A DNA stretch of 64,000 nt from Pedobacter sp. N36a. Its GTDB lineage: Bacteria; Bacteroidota; Bacteroidia; Sphingobacteriales; Sphingobacteriaceae. Of this stretch, positions 43,484 to 53,017 are shown piece after piece; positions within the stretch are counted from its first letter, which is position 1, and every line of letters begins with the position of its first letter. Both the position numbers and the translations under genes were made by a program. The DNA is taken from positions 310,001 through 374,000 of the forward strand of contig NZ_JACSZW010000003.1 of the NCBI RefSeq assembly GCF_014472395.1, read 5' to 3'. The notes beneath the pieces are model-generated. The model saw only the letters and a list, made by a program, of their open reading frames with translations. It had not been told where the DNA came from and did not search any database.

Positions 43484-44842
43484 TTATTTTTTAGAAGTTT
43501 GAGCCCAGATTTTTAACTCATCACACTGGTCATAATCAGGATTAATTCTGATGTAAGTATTTTCTCTTCTTTTCTCAAACCACTCACTTAGCGTACGGTC
43601 AATTTTAGCCTGCTGTGCTCTCTCTTTGAACTTCGAATAATCTTGTTCCAGGTTTCCTTTGTGTGGTGGAATTTTAGATTTCAGATACAATAATTTGTAA
43701 CCTTCTTTACCATCCTGACCCGTGAATAGCACTGGTTTAGAGAGATCGCCTACTGTCATCGTATCTACCACTAAGAATACTTTAGGATCCAGTTTATCAG
43801 CAGGAATAAAAGTCGTTCTTGCGGTTACATTATCCGCATAAAGCATCATTCCACCATTGTACTGTGATTCTTTATTGTCTGAATACAAAGAAGCAGCGGT
43901 AGAGAAAGTGATTTTTTTATTGACGATGTTGCTATAAATACTGTCTGCCTGCAGTTTTACACGTTCTAAACTGGCTGGCGTTGTTTGCGGACGAATCAAA
44001 ATGTGACGGGCCTGAACCTGCTCTCCTCGACGCTCAATAACTTGTAAAATATGGAAACCATGTTCCGTTTCAAAAACTGGAGAAACTTCACCGGCTTTCA
44101 ATTTGAAGGCCCATGCGGTAAATTCTTTTACCATTTTTGTACGGTCAAAGAAGCCTAAATCACCACCATCAGGTGCCGATCCTGGATCTTCAGAATATGA
44201 TTTTGCAAGGAAGGCAAAGTCTTCACCACTTTTAACCCTTAACCTTAACGCATCGATTTTATCATAGAATTTTTGCTTCTCTGCTTTCGTTAGTTTTGGG
44301 TGAAGCACGATCTCTCCAACCTCAAATTCTGTAGGAATATCAGGTAAGCTGTCTTTTTTGTAAGAATCAAAGTATTTTTTAACCTCAAGAGGAGTGATGC
44401 TCACATCTTTTGTGATGTGCTGCTGCATATTGTCAGAAATTAACTGCTCTTTGATATCCGGTCTGATTTCATCTTTGTATTGCAATATGGAACGATTTAA
44501 GAATTGCTCTAAGCGTTCTTCACCACCGGCGCGTTGAATTTGCATACGCATCCTTTTCTCCACTTCATTGTCTACCTGGTTCTCATCTACGGTTATTGAA
44601 TCGATTTCCGCTTGTTGCTTCAGTAATTTTTGAGCAAGCATCTGCTGAAGGATATAACACTTTACCTTTTCATCAGGTGGGTTTCCAGAATTCAGGTATT
44701 GCGCATATTGTTGGTTCAAATCAGATAATAAAATGATATTATTCCCTAATACAGCAACAACTTTATCAATATTTTTCTTTTGCGCCTGTGTGTTTAAAAA
44801 CAAACAGATTAAACCGCTTGCAATCACTAAAAATTTCTTCAT
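43484..44842 (-). CDS. SurA-like periplasmic peptidyl-prolyl isomerase/chaperone
   Basis: A 452-residue exported chaperone (signal MKKFLVIASGLICLFLNTQAQ). N-terminal SurA domain (KVVAVLGNNIILLSDL), then two PPIC (parvulin) repeats: GDLGFFDRTKMVKEF with GEVSPVFETEHGFHILQV, and ARHILIRP with a second, weaker repeat. Assists outer-membrane protein folding. ATG 44842 is preferred; a TTG at 44857 would add five residues. Operon with the truncated SurA-like gene upstream (62 bp) and moxR downstream (4 bp). Confidence 0.93.
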   Translation of the reverse strand: MKKFLVIASGLICLFLNTQAQKKNIDKVVAVLGNNIILLSDLNQQYAQYLNSGNPPDEKVKCYILQQMLAQKLLKQQAEIDSITVDENQVDNEVEKRMRMQIQRAGGEERLEQFLNRSILQYKDEIRPDIKEQLISDNMQQHITKDVSITPLEVKKYFDSYKKDSLPDIPTEFEVGEIVLHPKLTKAEKQKFYDKIDALRLRVKSGEDFAFLAKSYSEDPGSAPDGGDLGFFDRTKMVKEFTAWAFKLKAGEVSPVFETEHGFHILQVIERRGEQVQARHILIRPQTTPASLERVKLQADSIYSNIVNKKITFSTAASLYSDNKESQYNGGMMLYADNVTARTTFIPADKLDPKVFLVVDTMTVGDLSKPVLFTGQDGKEGYKLLYLKSKIPPHKGNLEQDYSKFKERAQQAKIDRTLSEWFEKRRENTYIRINPDYDQCDELKIWAQTSKK

Positions 44843-44904
44843 TCTATGTACGTTCAATTATATTCTTTTGCAAATTTAACATTAATATTCTTGGGGCACT
44901 GTGC

Positions 44905-45495
44905 TTATAATTTCGAAAGTTTTTTCAATTCCGACTCATTTACTTTTACCGGATAACGATCCCTCAACTGTGTCACCCAATCTTTTTCCAGTGCTCTTTG
45001 ATAATCAGCGATTACCACTCCTTTTTGTTCTTCAAAAGACCCACCACCATACCGTGATTGATTTCTTTCGTAAAAGTTGCGAAGCTGATAGGTGTCATTT
45101 TGTGCTTTATCCCAAACTTTTATCTCCGATACATTAAACATGAGTACCGCATTCTTGTACTCATTGATGATCATCGAGTAGGTTTCCTTTGGAAGGGTCA
45201 CCGTTTTTTGAGCACGCAGGGCGGTTTCATAGTCTTTAATTTCTGAAAGATAGGCCGTGTCCCTGTCAAATCCCATTTCTTTAGCATCGAGTACTTTAAG
45301 TTTGAAATCCAGGTAGAGGTTTAAATAATCTTCCAGTTCTTTAAATCCAATATTTGAAGTCCCAGGGTGGTTTTTCTTATAAACCCACATAAATTCTTTA
45401 CTGCTCACAGGTTTCCCATTGATACTGGCTACATTTTGTGCAAATGCGCCGGCAAAGGTCATACTGAAGAAGATAATGCAACAAGTTTTTCTCAC
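44905..45495 (-). CDS. SurA-like chaperone lacking PPIase domains
   Basis: A 196-residue exported protein (signal to AGAFAQ). SINGKPVSSKEFMWVYKKN and YLNLYLDFKLKVLDAKEMGFD match the N-terminal part of long Bacteroidota PPIC chaperones, and the last 60 residues (FEEQKGVVIADYQRALEKDW, then VTQLRDRYPVKVNE) match their C-terminus. No parvulin domain lies between. Either an internal deletion of a full-length chaperone or an independent short form. Reading frame intact; probably functional as a holdase. Confidence 0.85.
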   Translation of the reverse strand: MRKTCCIIFFSMTFAGAFAQNVASINGKPVSSKEFMWVYKKNHPGTSNIGFKELEDYLNLYLDFKLKVLDAKEMGFDRDTAYLSEIKDYETALRAQKTVTLPKETYSMIINEYKNAVLMFNVSEIKVWDKAQNDTYQLRNFYERNQSRYGGGSFEEQKGVVIADYQRALEKDWVTQLRDRYPVKVNESELKKLSKL

Positions 45496-45607
45496 GAAAG
45501 ATATATGCTATATATATTTTAAGGCATAAAAGTAATAAATAAAGGCACTATAATAAGATATTTAACTAATTTTAACAGAAAAAAGATTTCCAACAAAATC
45601 AGCATTA

Positions 45608-46291
45608 ATGGGTAGCGAACTAACAACTAACGGAGACGCTTTACGTTTATTTTTTACAGATGATATTTATTTGATTAAGGGGGAGGAAGGGTTTTCAACT
45701 GAAGAAGTACTGAAGTCTGATCTACAGAAAGTTAGCGAGGTGATCACTGCAGCACCTGTTGTGGCAGCAGATTCAGAAAACCCAGAATCAGCGGTTCCTA
45801 GAACTGCTGCAGCTACGGTTGCTCCAGTTACGGCCCCTGTAATCCCTTCGGTTACCATCCCGATAACGATTCCTCATTTTCCTGCTATTGAAAGGCCAGC
45901 AGCCTTATCTTTCAAGTTCCTGGGGCAGAATAAGAAGAAGATCCTCATTTTAGTAAATGATGCGGATCACGAGGTGAGTGATGAGGCAGGAAGAGAGCTG
46001 CTGCGTAAAATCGTAAAATCGATCAATCTGACGGCCAGTGATTTTGCCTTGTTAAATTATGCGAAATACCCGAAAACTAGTTTTGCAGACTTGCAACAGC
46101 ATTTTTCCAGTGTTTTAGTATTTGCTTTTGGTGTTTCAGCGGGAGATTTAAAGCTGCCTTCCCATCCGGAAAATAAGATCGTGATGGAGGGGGATGTTCG
46201 CGTAATTTTCTCAGGAGAATTGAGGAAGCTTGAGCAGGATCCAAACGGAAAGAAAACATTATGGGGAAGCCTTAAACAATTAAGATTATGA
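45608..46291 (+). CDS. Conserved hypothetical, HolD/psi-like
   Basis: A 227-residue cytoplasmic protein. Residues 1-45 and 110-227 look folded; about 50-105 is a Pro/Ala/Thr/Val linker. The C-terminal part (KKKILILVNDADHEVSDEAG, NLTASDFALLNYAKYP, VLVFAFGVSAGDLKLP, LEQDPNGKKTLWGSLKQL) resembles in pattern the DNA polymerase III psi subunit. Overlaps rdgB by 4 bp (ATGA), so they are coupled. The psi link is my inference. Confidence 0.72.
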   Translation: MGSELTTNGDALRLFFTDDIYLIKGEEGFSTEEVLKSDLQKVSEVITAAPVVAADSENPESAVPRTAAATVAPVTAPVIPSVTIPITIPHFPAIERPAALSFKFLGQNKKKILILVNDADHEVSDEAGRELLRKIVKSINLTASDFALLNYAKYPKTSFADLQQHFSSVLVFAFGVSAGDLKLPSHPENKIVMEGDVRVIFSGELRKLEQDPNGKKTLWGSLKQLRL

Positions 46292-46866
46292 TCACTGAAC
46301 TGGTATTTGCCACAAATAACAAACATAAAACAGAAGAGGTCGGCAATTTATTGCGCGGCCAATATAAAGTATTGAACCTGTCGGATATCGGATGTCATGT
46401 AGACATTCCGGAAACAGGCAGCACATTTGCAGAGAACGCGACCTTAAAAAGCCAGTATGTATTGGAAAATTATCATTTGGATTGCTTTGCAGATGATAGC
46501 GGTCTGGAAATAGCCGCTTTAAACCAGGAACCAGGAATCTATTCTGCCAGGTATTCCGGAGTTAAGGATGACGCTGCAAATTTAAATCTGGTTCTTCAAA
46601 AGATGGAAGGGCAGCGCAATAGGAAAGCCCGTTTCAAAACGGTAGTTTCCCTTTTCAAAAATCAGCAGAATTATCTTTTTGAAGGCATTATTAACGGCCA
46701 TATCGCTGAGAAACCAATGGGTACGCAAGGTTTCGGATACGATCCGATTTTTGTCCCAGAGGGTTATGACCTCAGTTTTGCTCAAATGAGCATGGAGCAG
46801 AAAAATGAAATCTCACACCGTGCCATTGCCATGCGTAAGCTTATTGCTTTTTTGAAGGAGCAGTAA
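46288..46866 (+). CDS. rdgB: Non-canonical purine NTP pyrophosphatase (RdgB/HAM1)
   Basis: Removes dITP and XTP from the nucleotide pool. 192 residues. FATNNKHKTEEV at the N-terminus, ETGSTFAENATLKSQY, FADDSGLEI, GIYSARYSG, GTQGFGYDPIFVP and ISHRAIAMRK are all family motifs. Coupled to the upstream HolD-like gene; 3' end overlaps the convergent OstA-like gene by 26 bp. Confidence 0.96.
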   Translation: MITELVFATNNKHKTEEVGNLLRGQYKVLNLSDIGCHVDIPETGSTFAENATLKSQYVLENYHLDCFADDSGLEIAALNQEPGIYSARYSGVKDDAANLNLVLQKMEGQRNRKARFKTVVSLFKNQQNYLFEGIINGHIAEKPMGTQGFGYDPIFVPEGYDLSFAQMSMEQKNEISHRAIAMRKLIAFLKEQ

Positions 46867-49438
46867 CCGGCTTTGCTGTCGGGTTAAGAATAGCGGCTTT
46901 AATTGGAGCCGCTTTTTTTTCAATTACTTTTTTAAGACTATCTATTTGTGTGCTATCCAGCTTTAATGGGATGGCCTTGATCGCTTCTTTTTTTAGAGAA
47001 TCTGTTTTAGAGGAACCTACTTTAATTGCGTCAGTTGAAGGAACCGGAATACCATTGATGCTTTTCGGCAATGACTTTCCTTGGAGGAGCTCTTTTTCAG
47101 AAATTGGCTTCCCATCAGTAGGGGCGACAGTAGCTTCCTTACCACCTTTCTTTTCAGCCGGTGGCTTAGGCCCTTTAGGACCAGCTGGTTTCTTTCCCCC
47201 CGGTTTCGGTTTCGGCTTTCCATTGATCACCTCTTTCTTTGACAAGGGGCGTAGTTCCGGTTTCCAGGTAAATCCCGTTAAGAAAACATCTGCTTTGAGT
47301 TCCTTAATTGGAGTTCTTACACCTTCTGTGTCCTTAATGGTGATGATCTCACTGATCTCTTTTTCCTTGAAAATGATCTTGATGCGGCTGCTGACCGTCT
47401 GGTTCATTTCGGTATAAATACTATCTTTTTCTCTGTTGAAATAGATACTTTCCGCGTTTCCATCAACAAACATCCTGTTCAGCTTGCCATTCAGGAAAAA
47501 TCCGGTGATCAGTTTCCCTTTAATCTGGTTGAACCTGGCAGAATCTAAATTTACATTTACCATAAAGGCGTTGCTGAGTACCTGTGAAGTATTCAGTTGT
47601 TTATCTTTTAGTTTCAAGTAAATGGTATCTCCAGTTTGCTGAGAGCCTTCCGACCACAATACAGGTTTGCCATACCAGCGAAGTGTAGAATCAGAACTGG
47701 TGTAGAATAACGAGTCTGCTCTGGCCTGCATATTTGACTTATAGACCCTCACATTGTGATAAGCCTTGATGATCCTTGTCTTTATGGTGTCTGCAGGGTT
47801 AAAAGGAATAGAATCTTTGGCCATTGCCGCATTCGCTGCTTTTACAGACCCATTTTTAGCTCCTGCCACTGTTTTGTTCAGTGTGTCTTTATTCCCAATT
47901 ACTGCTTTAGCTCCCGCAACAGCCTTATTACCTGCAGGTATTTTTGCTCCTGCAATTGCTTTGGTTACTGCGCCTGCTTTTTTCGCATCAGCCCCTGTCT
48001 TTTTCAATGGATCCGGACTGCCCTTTTCCAGCGCTGATTTTGAGGAGTCCTTAACCAATTCCGGCTGGATCACTTCCGCTGCCTTTAATACCACCAGGAT
48101 GGTGCTGTCTGAAACTATCTTTTTTGCCCCTTTTTTATTCAAGGGGACTTCCTTCTTTTTTATAGGAATTGGATTGCTTTTCAAGTTAATCGAATCCTTT
48201 TTCAAATGATCCGCATCGTTTTTCAGTGGAATTGAATCATTTTTTAAGGGAAGATTTCCTTTAGCGCGCGCATCAGCTGTACCGGGGAGCTTTGTTTTGC
48301 TGGAATCCGCAGCACCTACAGGGATGGCTGCAACTGGTTGTTTGTCATTTTTCTTATCTTTTCTTTTATCGGTCCCCGCAACCACAGCCTGCTTTTTTGC
48401 CCCAATTTTCTCTTCTGGAGCTTCCTCTGCTTCTCCCATCTCATTGTCTTTCTTCAGCACTGGAGAGGAGATCAATTTTAAACTTTTAAGAAGTACCATT
48501 TGTGTTTCCAGGGTATCCGCGCCCATCCATAAAGTATCTGGGACCAGCTTCTTAGCCACCTGAATAGAATCGGAAGTTCCCAGACCTACATATGGATTTT
48601 TCGTCACAACAGTACGCTGATCAATTTTGTAATAATAGCCCAATTGTCCATACATCACGGTTTTATCTACTGTATCTCTAAACACAATATTGCGGACTGC
48701 CTTCCCATATCCGGCAATGCCATCATAATATAAACTGTCTCCTTTTAGCGATTTCGAGCCAGTGGTATACAAGTTTTTCTTGCCGAAATATGCATATTGA
48801 GTTTTCGTATTGTAGGCTCCGTTTTCTGTGTAAAGGTTGTCGTCTTTACCCATAATATTTGTTGGACCATAGAAATAAGTCCAGTTGGTAAGGGTGTTAT
48901 ACCTTAGCGTATCCGACTTAATCGTAGTTTCCGGGGTAACCACCACCACATTATAGCGGAAGTAAGCATCACGGCTATTGGAAAAATAATAGCCGTTTTT
49001 GCTGGTCAGTGTTACGTCTTTATTGACAATCTTTCCCCCAGTTACATAAGTGCCGACTTTACTGCCCAGGTTATAATCCAGGATGTTCGTGGTGAGAATC
49101 GACTCTTTGTCGATCATTTTCACATTACTGGTTAAATGTGCATTTTTAGTATTTCCATCATAGGTTAAACGATCCGAATAAATATTGATCGTATCTGCCT
49201 GATTGATGTGTACATTACCAAAGGCATCAAACATATTTTTCGATTCATAAAATAGGGCACTATCGCAGGCCAATGTGGCATTGTCTTGCTGAAATACCGG
49301 ATTTTTCAGGAATGTGGTATTGATATTCTTTTCTACCCGGCCTCGGTCGGACTTTATCAGATTGATTTTGGTCTTCTGCTGAGCAAGTAGAGAAAACGAT
49401 AGAAGAAATAAAATGAAAAAAATATATAGTTTCTGCAC
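46841..49438 (-). CDS. OstA/LptA-like LPS-transport protein with low-complexity insertion
   Basis: An 865-residue exported protein (signal YIFFILFLLSFSLLAQ). Residues about 25-290 are OstA/LptA-type beta-jellyroll repeats (VFQQDNATLACDSALFYE, MFDAFGNVHINQADTINI, YDGNTKNAHLTSNV). Residues about 335-560 are Lys/Ala/Pro/Ser-rich and probably disordered. A second OstA-like part follows (about 565-740), then a basic Pro/Gly-rich tail. Likely periplasmic, lipid-A/LPS bridge related. The start codon is GTG, 4 nt after -7 box TAACTTTG (49443-49450). Confidence 0.86.
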   Translation of the reverse strand: MQKLYIFFILFLLSFSLLAQQKTKINLIKSDRGRVEKNINTTFLKNPVFQQDNATLACDSALFYESKNMFDAFGNVHINQADTINIYSDRLTYDGNTKNAHLTSNVKMIDKESILTTNILDYNLGSKVGTYVTGGKIVNKDVTLTSKNGYYFSNSRDAYFRYNVVVVTPETTIKSDTLRYNTLTNWTYFYGPTNIMGKDDNLYTENGAYNTKTQYAYFGKKNLYTTGSKSLKGDSLYYDGIAGYGKAVRNIVFRDTVDKTVMYGQLGYYYKIDQRTVVTKNPYVGLGTSDSIQVAKKLVPDTLWMGADTLETQMVLLKSLKLISSPVLKKDNEMGEAEEAPEEKIGAKKQAVVAGTDKRKDKKNDKQPVAAIPVGAADSSKTKLPGTADARAKGNLPLKNDSIPLKNDADHLKKDSINLKSNPIPIKKKEVPLNKKGAKKIVSDSTILVVLKAAEVIQPELVKDSSKSALEKGSPDPLKKTGADAKKAGAVTKAIAGAKIPAGNKAVAGAKAVIGNKDTLNKTVAGAKNGSVKAANAAMAKDSIPFNPADTIKTRIIKAYHNVRVYKSNMQARADSLFYTSSDSTLRWYGKPVLWSEGSQQTGDTIYLKLKDKQLNTSQVLSNAFMVNVNLDSARFNQIKGKLITGFFLNGKLNRMFVDGNAESIYFNREKDSIYTEMNQTVSSRIKIIFKEKEISEIITIKDTEGVRTPIKELKADVFLTGFTWKPELRPLSKKEVINGKPKPKPGGKKPAGPKGPKPPAEKKGGKEATVAPTDGKPISEKELLQGKSLPKSINGIPVPSTDAIKVGSSKTDSLKKEAIKAIPLKLDSTQIDSLKKVIEKKAAPIKAAILNPTAKPVTAPSKKQ

Positions 49439-49442
49439 GTTA

Positions 49443-49450
49443 CAAAGTTA
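49443..49450 (-). promoter_or_regulatory. -7 box 4 nt before OstA-like GTG
   Basis: Minus-strand TAACTTTG, then TAAC, then GTG. Matches TAnnTTTG; no clear -33. Confidence 0.55.
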
Positions 49451-49622
49451 GTTTTTTGCTTACCATTTTCACCAGAATAAATTGAGTTCAATTGCGCTAT
49501 TTTTTTGTTTCTTAAAGGGATCTGAAAATCGCAGCAGGGATTATCTAAATTATAGCTACCCCCTAAACGTATAAAATACAAATATTGCTATACCGATAAA
49601 ATTAAAATCCATTAGTAAATGC

Positions 49623-49630
49623 TATTTTTG
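49623..49630 (+). promoter_or_regulatory. -7 box 4 nt before tilS ATG
   Basis: TATTTTTG followed by AAAG and ATG. Matches TAnnTTTG. No TTG at standard -33 spacing. Confidence 0.55.
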
Positions 49631-49634
49631 AAAG

Positions 49635-51011
49635 ATGTTACCTCTTCATAAATTTAAGGCATATATCGAGCAAAATGCCCTTTTCTCTAGCGATGACCAG
49701 ATTTTACTGGCAGTGAGCGGAGGAAGGGATTCCGTTTTAATGGCCCATCTTTTTAAACTGGCAGGATATAATTTTGGAATCGCACACTGTAACTTTAACT
49801 TAAGAGGCGAAGAATCTGTTCGTGACGAACATTTTGTAAAAATGCTGGCGACAACCTTAGCTGTTCCTGTATATGTAAAGCATTTTCAAACAAAGGAATA
49901 TGCCAATGCGCACAAGATTTCCATTCAGATGGCGGCCAGAGACCTGCGTTACCAATGGTTTGAGGAATTGAGCAGCAACGAAGGTTATCAGCATATCGCC
50001 CTGGCACAGCACCAGGATGACGCCATAGAAACGGTGCTGTTAAATCTAACCCGTGGTACAGGTATTGCCGGATTACATGGCATCCTGCCGAAAAGAGGAA
50101 AACTGATCAGGCCGATGCTGTTTTTAACACGTACGGCCATCAATGACTTGATTAATTCTGAAAACATTGATTACGTAGAGGACAGTTCCAACCTGAGTGC
50201 CAATTATGCGAGGAATAAAATTCGTCTAAAGGTCATTCCTCAGCTAAAAGAAATCAACGGAAGTTTAGAACTTACTTTCCAGCACAATATTCAGCGTTTT
50301 GCCGATACGGAACAGGTTTTACAACAAGTGATCGCAGAATTGCGCAATACGATGTTTAGAACCGAACAAGATGGGATTTACCTTTCTATTGAAAAAGTAA
50401 AAAGCCTCAATCCACAAAAACTGCTGATGTTTGAGCTTTTGAAACCGTACCATTTTTCTGAGGCAGTGATTGCCGATCTGATTCAGGCCTTGGACAAACA
50501 AAGTGGGCTTTCTTTTTTCAGCAGCAGTCACCAGCTCACTTTAAATAGAGAAGAACTGATCATCAGCCTTCTAAAACCAGCAGAAAACCCACAGCATTTG
50601 CGCTGGCATCCAACAGCAGATCAATTAGAAACGCCAAATGGGACTTTCAGCAGTGTTCGACTGAGCAAAGCAGAATTTGATAAAAATTACCAGATCGAAA
50701 AAGATCCCTGTAAAGCCTATCTCGATACCGATCAATTGATCTATCCCTTGATTGTCAGAAACAGACAGCCTGGCGATAAATTCAAACCTTTCGGAATGAA
50801 ACATTATAAAAAGCTCAGTGACTTTTTTATAGATGAAAAAGTTCCAGTCACCAGAAAAGATGCGGTACCAATTTTGCTGAATGGAAATGGAGAGGTGATT
50901 TGGGTAGCAGGAATGCGTCAGGACAACCGGTATAGGCTGAGTCCTGCGACAAAAAATATTACTATTTTGACCCTCTCAGCGCCATATATTACAAATTCTA
51001 AACAATCTTAA
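49635..51011 (+). CDS. tilS: tRNA(Ile)-lysidine synthase
   Basis: Converts C34 of tRNA-Ile (CAU) to lysidine. 458 residues. PP-loop SGGRDS (28-33), LRGEESVRDEHF, AQHQDDAIETVLLNL, LHGILPKRGKLIRPML and NYARNKIRLKVIP. The C-terminal domain RNRQPGDKFKPFGM and KKLSDFFIDEKVP is present. Leaderless configuration. Essential gene. Confidence 0.97.
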   Translation: MLPLHKFKAYIEQNALFSSDDQILLAVSGGRDSVLMAHLFKLAGYNFGIAHCNFNLRGEESVRDEHFVKMLATTLAVPVYVKHFQTKEYANAHKISIQMAARDLRYQWFEELSSNEGYQHIALAQHQDDAIETVLLNLTRGTGIAGLHGILPKRGKLIRPMLFLTRTAINDLINSENIDYVEDSSNLSANYARNKIRLKVIPQLKEINGSLELTFQHNIQRFADTEQVLQQVIAELRNTMFRTEQDGIYLSIEKVKSLNPQKLLMFELLKPYHFSEAVIADLIQALDKQSGLSFFSSSHQLTLNREELIISLLKPAENPQHLRWHPTADQLETPNGTFSSVRLSKAEFDKNYQIEKDPCKAYLDTDQLIYPLIVRNRQPGDKFKPFGMKHYKKLSDFFIDEKVPVTRKDAVPILLNGNGEVIWVAGMRQDNRYRLSPATKNITILTLSAPYITNSKQS

Positions 51012-51068
51012 CCCGGTTGCTTTACTATGCAAAGGAAAAAACAAGTAACTTTATTGAAAATTATATAG

Positions 51069-51551
51069 ATGGGGAACCGATACGCTTTTTTGGAGAAACA
51101 ATATATAGGCCGCGATTATATCCGAATCTGTATTCGTTTGGTCATGGCTGCATTTTGTTTTGCGGCTTATGTTTACGAACGTGACCGCGACAATACCCAG
51201 GACCTATTTTTGGTAGTCGGTTTCGGGATTATTGGGGTTTCCATTATTTTGATGTTCATGATTCAATATAAAACGATCATAGAAGATAAGAAAATCCTGA
51301 TCGACGGGTTATGGTCGGCCAGAAAAGTAGAGATTGACCTCCATACAATTAAAAGTGTCAGAAAAGATACGTATAGTAATTACCTGTTCAACAATCCTGT
51401 TTATAACCTGCACCGTAAAGGAAGTGTACGCTTCTATTCCTCTGGAAAAGATGCTGTTGTGCTCACTGATCACGATGGTTTTGAATATTTCATCGGCACC
51501 CAACGCCCCAACGAGATGTATTTGGTCATAAAAGACCAGATGAAATCTTAA
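51069..51551 (+). CDS. Membrane protein with PH-like domain
   Basis: A 160-residue protein with two membrane helices (about 20-35 and 45-65) and a soluble part with strands KKILIDGLWSARKVEIDLHTIKS and RFYSSGKDAVVLTDHDGFEYF, then IGTQRPNEM, like bacterial PH (bPH2) domains. It begins 57 bp after tilS; co-transcription possible. Function unknown. Confidence 0.75.
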   Translation: MGNRYAFLEKQYIGRDYIRICIRLVMAAFCFAAYVYERDRDNTQDLFLVVGFGIIGVSIILMFMIQYKTIIEDKKILIDGLWSARKVEIDLHTIKSVRKDTYSNYLFNNPVYNLHRKGSVRFYSSGKDAVVLTDHDGFEYFIGTQRPNEMYLVIKDQMKS

Positions 51552-51747
51552 ATAATTGCATTTGTTTAACACAAAGCTCAGTTTAAGTATTGTTCTTTGC
51601 ATCTGTAAAAACAAAAGAAATCAAACCGTTTTTCTGGATTGGTGTTGTCTTTACAGCACGGTATGTAAGCGTTTGTGTTAGAGTAATATCCCACAGCCTG
51701 ACTCGTGTATTTGAGATAAGAATATCACAAAAAACAAATTCGCTAGA

Positions 51748-52920
51748 ATGAAAATAGGTATTGTTTGTTACCCAACTTTTGGAGGTAGTGGTGTAGTCGC
51801 TACTGAATTAGGTAAAGCGCTCGCTGATGAAGGACATCAGGTACATTTTATTACTTATAGTCAGCCTGCACGCCTGGACTTTTTCTCTGCCAACTTATTC
51901 TATCATGAAGTATCTGTAAGGGATTATCCTTTATTTGACTACGCACCTTATGAATCTGCCCTGGCGAGTAAACTCGTAGATGTGGTTCGTTTTGAGCAGC
52001 TGGATATCCTCCACGTTCATTATGCCATTCCACATGCCTCAGCTGCATTTATGGCCAAGCAAATCCTGGAAACTTATGGAATTAATATTCCTTTTGTGAC
52101 CACTTTGCACGGAACAGACATCACCCTGGTAGGGAAAGATCCTACCTATAAACCTGTCGTTACCTTTTCCATTAATAAATCAGATGGCGTAACTACCGTA
52201 TCTCAAAATCTGAAAGAAGATACAGAGGCTCATTTTGAGATCACCAATGAGATCAAAGTGATTCCCAACTTTATCGATTTCAACCGCTTTAGCTTAAAGC
52301 CAAAAGATCACTTTAAAAAAGCAATCGCACCTAATAATGAGCGCATCTTAATCCATACGTCCAACTTTAGAAAAGTGAAACGGACCCAGGATGTGATTCT
52401 GACATTTGAAAAGATTCAGAAAACAATCCCCTCTAAATTGCTGATGGTAGGAGATGGCCCTGAGCGTGTTTATTGTGAGCAATTGTGTAGAGAACTGGGC
52501 ATTTGCGAACATGTTCGCTTTTTAGGGAAACAAGATGCGATAGAAGAGATTCTTTCCGTATCCGATTTATTCCTGATGCCTTCAGAATCTGAAAGCTTTG
52601 GGTTGGCTGCCTTAGAAGCAATGGCTTGTAAAGTGCCTGCGATTACTTCTAACGCTGGTGGATTGCCAGAATTAAATGTGGATGGCTTCTGCGGTTTTAT
52701 GAGCAATGTAGGCGATGTAAATGATATGGCTGCCAAAGGAATCCAGATTCTGGAAAATGATGAGGTATTACAGCAGTTTAAAGAGAATGCTTTTATCAGA
52801 GCACAAGACTTTGACCTGAAGAAAATCCTGCCAATATATGTAGACTATTACACGCAGATCATTGAAGAAGCAAAAACCAATAACCCTGTAAAGGTGGTTT
52901 TGAAAGCAGCAACTAAGTAA
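51748..52920 (+). CDS. bshA: N-acetyl-alpha-D-glucosaminyl L-malate synthase
   Basis: GT4 glycosyltransferase that joins UDP-GlcNAc and malate, the first step of bacillithiol synthesis. 390 residues. MKIGIVCYPTFGGSGVVATELG, YSQPARLDFFSANLFYHEV, VHYAIPHASAAFMA, LHGTDITLVG, and in the C-half LIHTSNFRKVKRTQDV, PSESESFGLAALEAMACKVP. All typical BshA. Other bsh genes are not in the window. Confidence 0.96.
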   Translation: MKIGIVCYPTFGGSGVVATELGKALADEGHQVHFITYSQPARLDFFSANLFYHEVSVRDYPLFDYAPYESALASKLVDVVRFEQLDILHVHYAIPHASAAFMAKQILETYGINIPFVTTLHGTDITLVGKDPTYKPVVTFSINKSDGVTTVSQNLKEDTEAHFEITNEIKVIPNFIDFNRFSLKPKDHFKKAIAPNNERILIHTSNFRKVKRTQDVILTFEKIQKTIPSKLLMVGDGPERVYCEQLCRELGICEHVRFLGKQDAIEEILSVSDLFLMPSESESFGLAALEAMACKVPAITSNAGGLPELNVDGFCGFMSNVGDVNDMAAKGIQILENDEVLQQFKENAFIRAQDFDLKKILPIYVDYYTQIIEEAKTNNPVKVVLKAATK

Positions 52921-53017
52921 ACACAGTTTGATGCTTCATCTGTAGGGTTCTCAGGAATGAGCGATTTAGGTCTTAACCTATTTAGCAGCATATCGTTCGC
53001 GGAGTAGCCTATTTCAT

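Noticed and set aside
47756..48209. Open frames opposite the OstA-like insertion
   Set aside because: Antisense of biased Lys/Ala codons.
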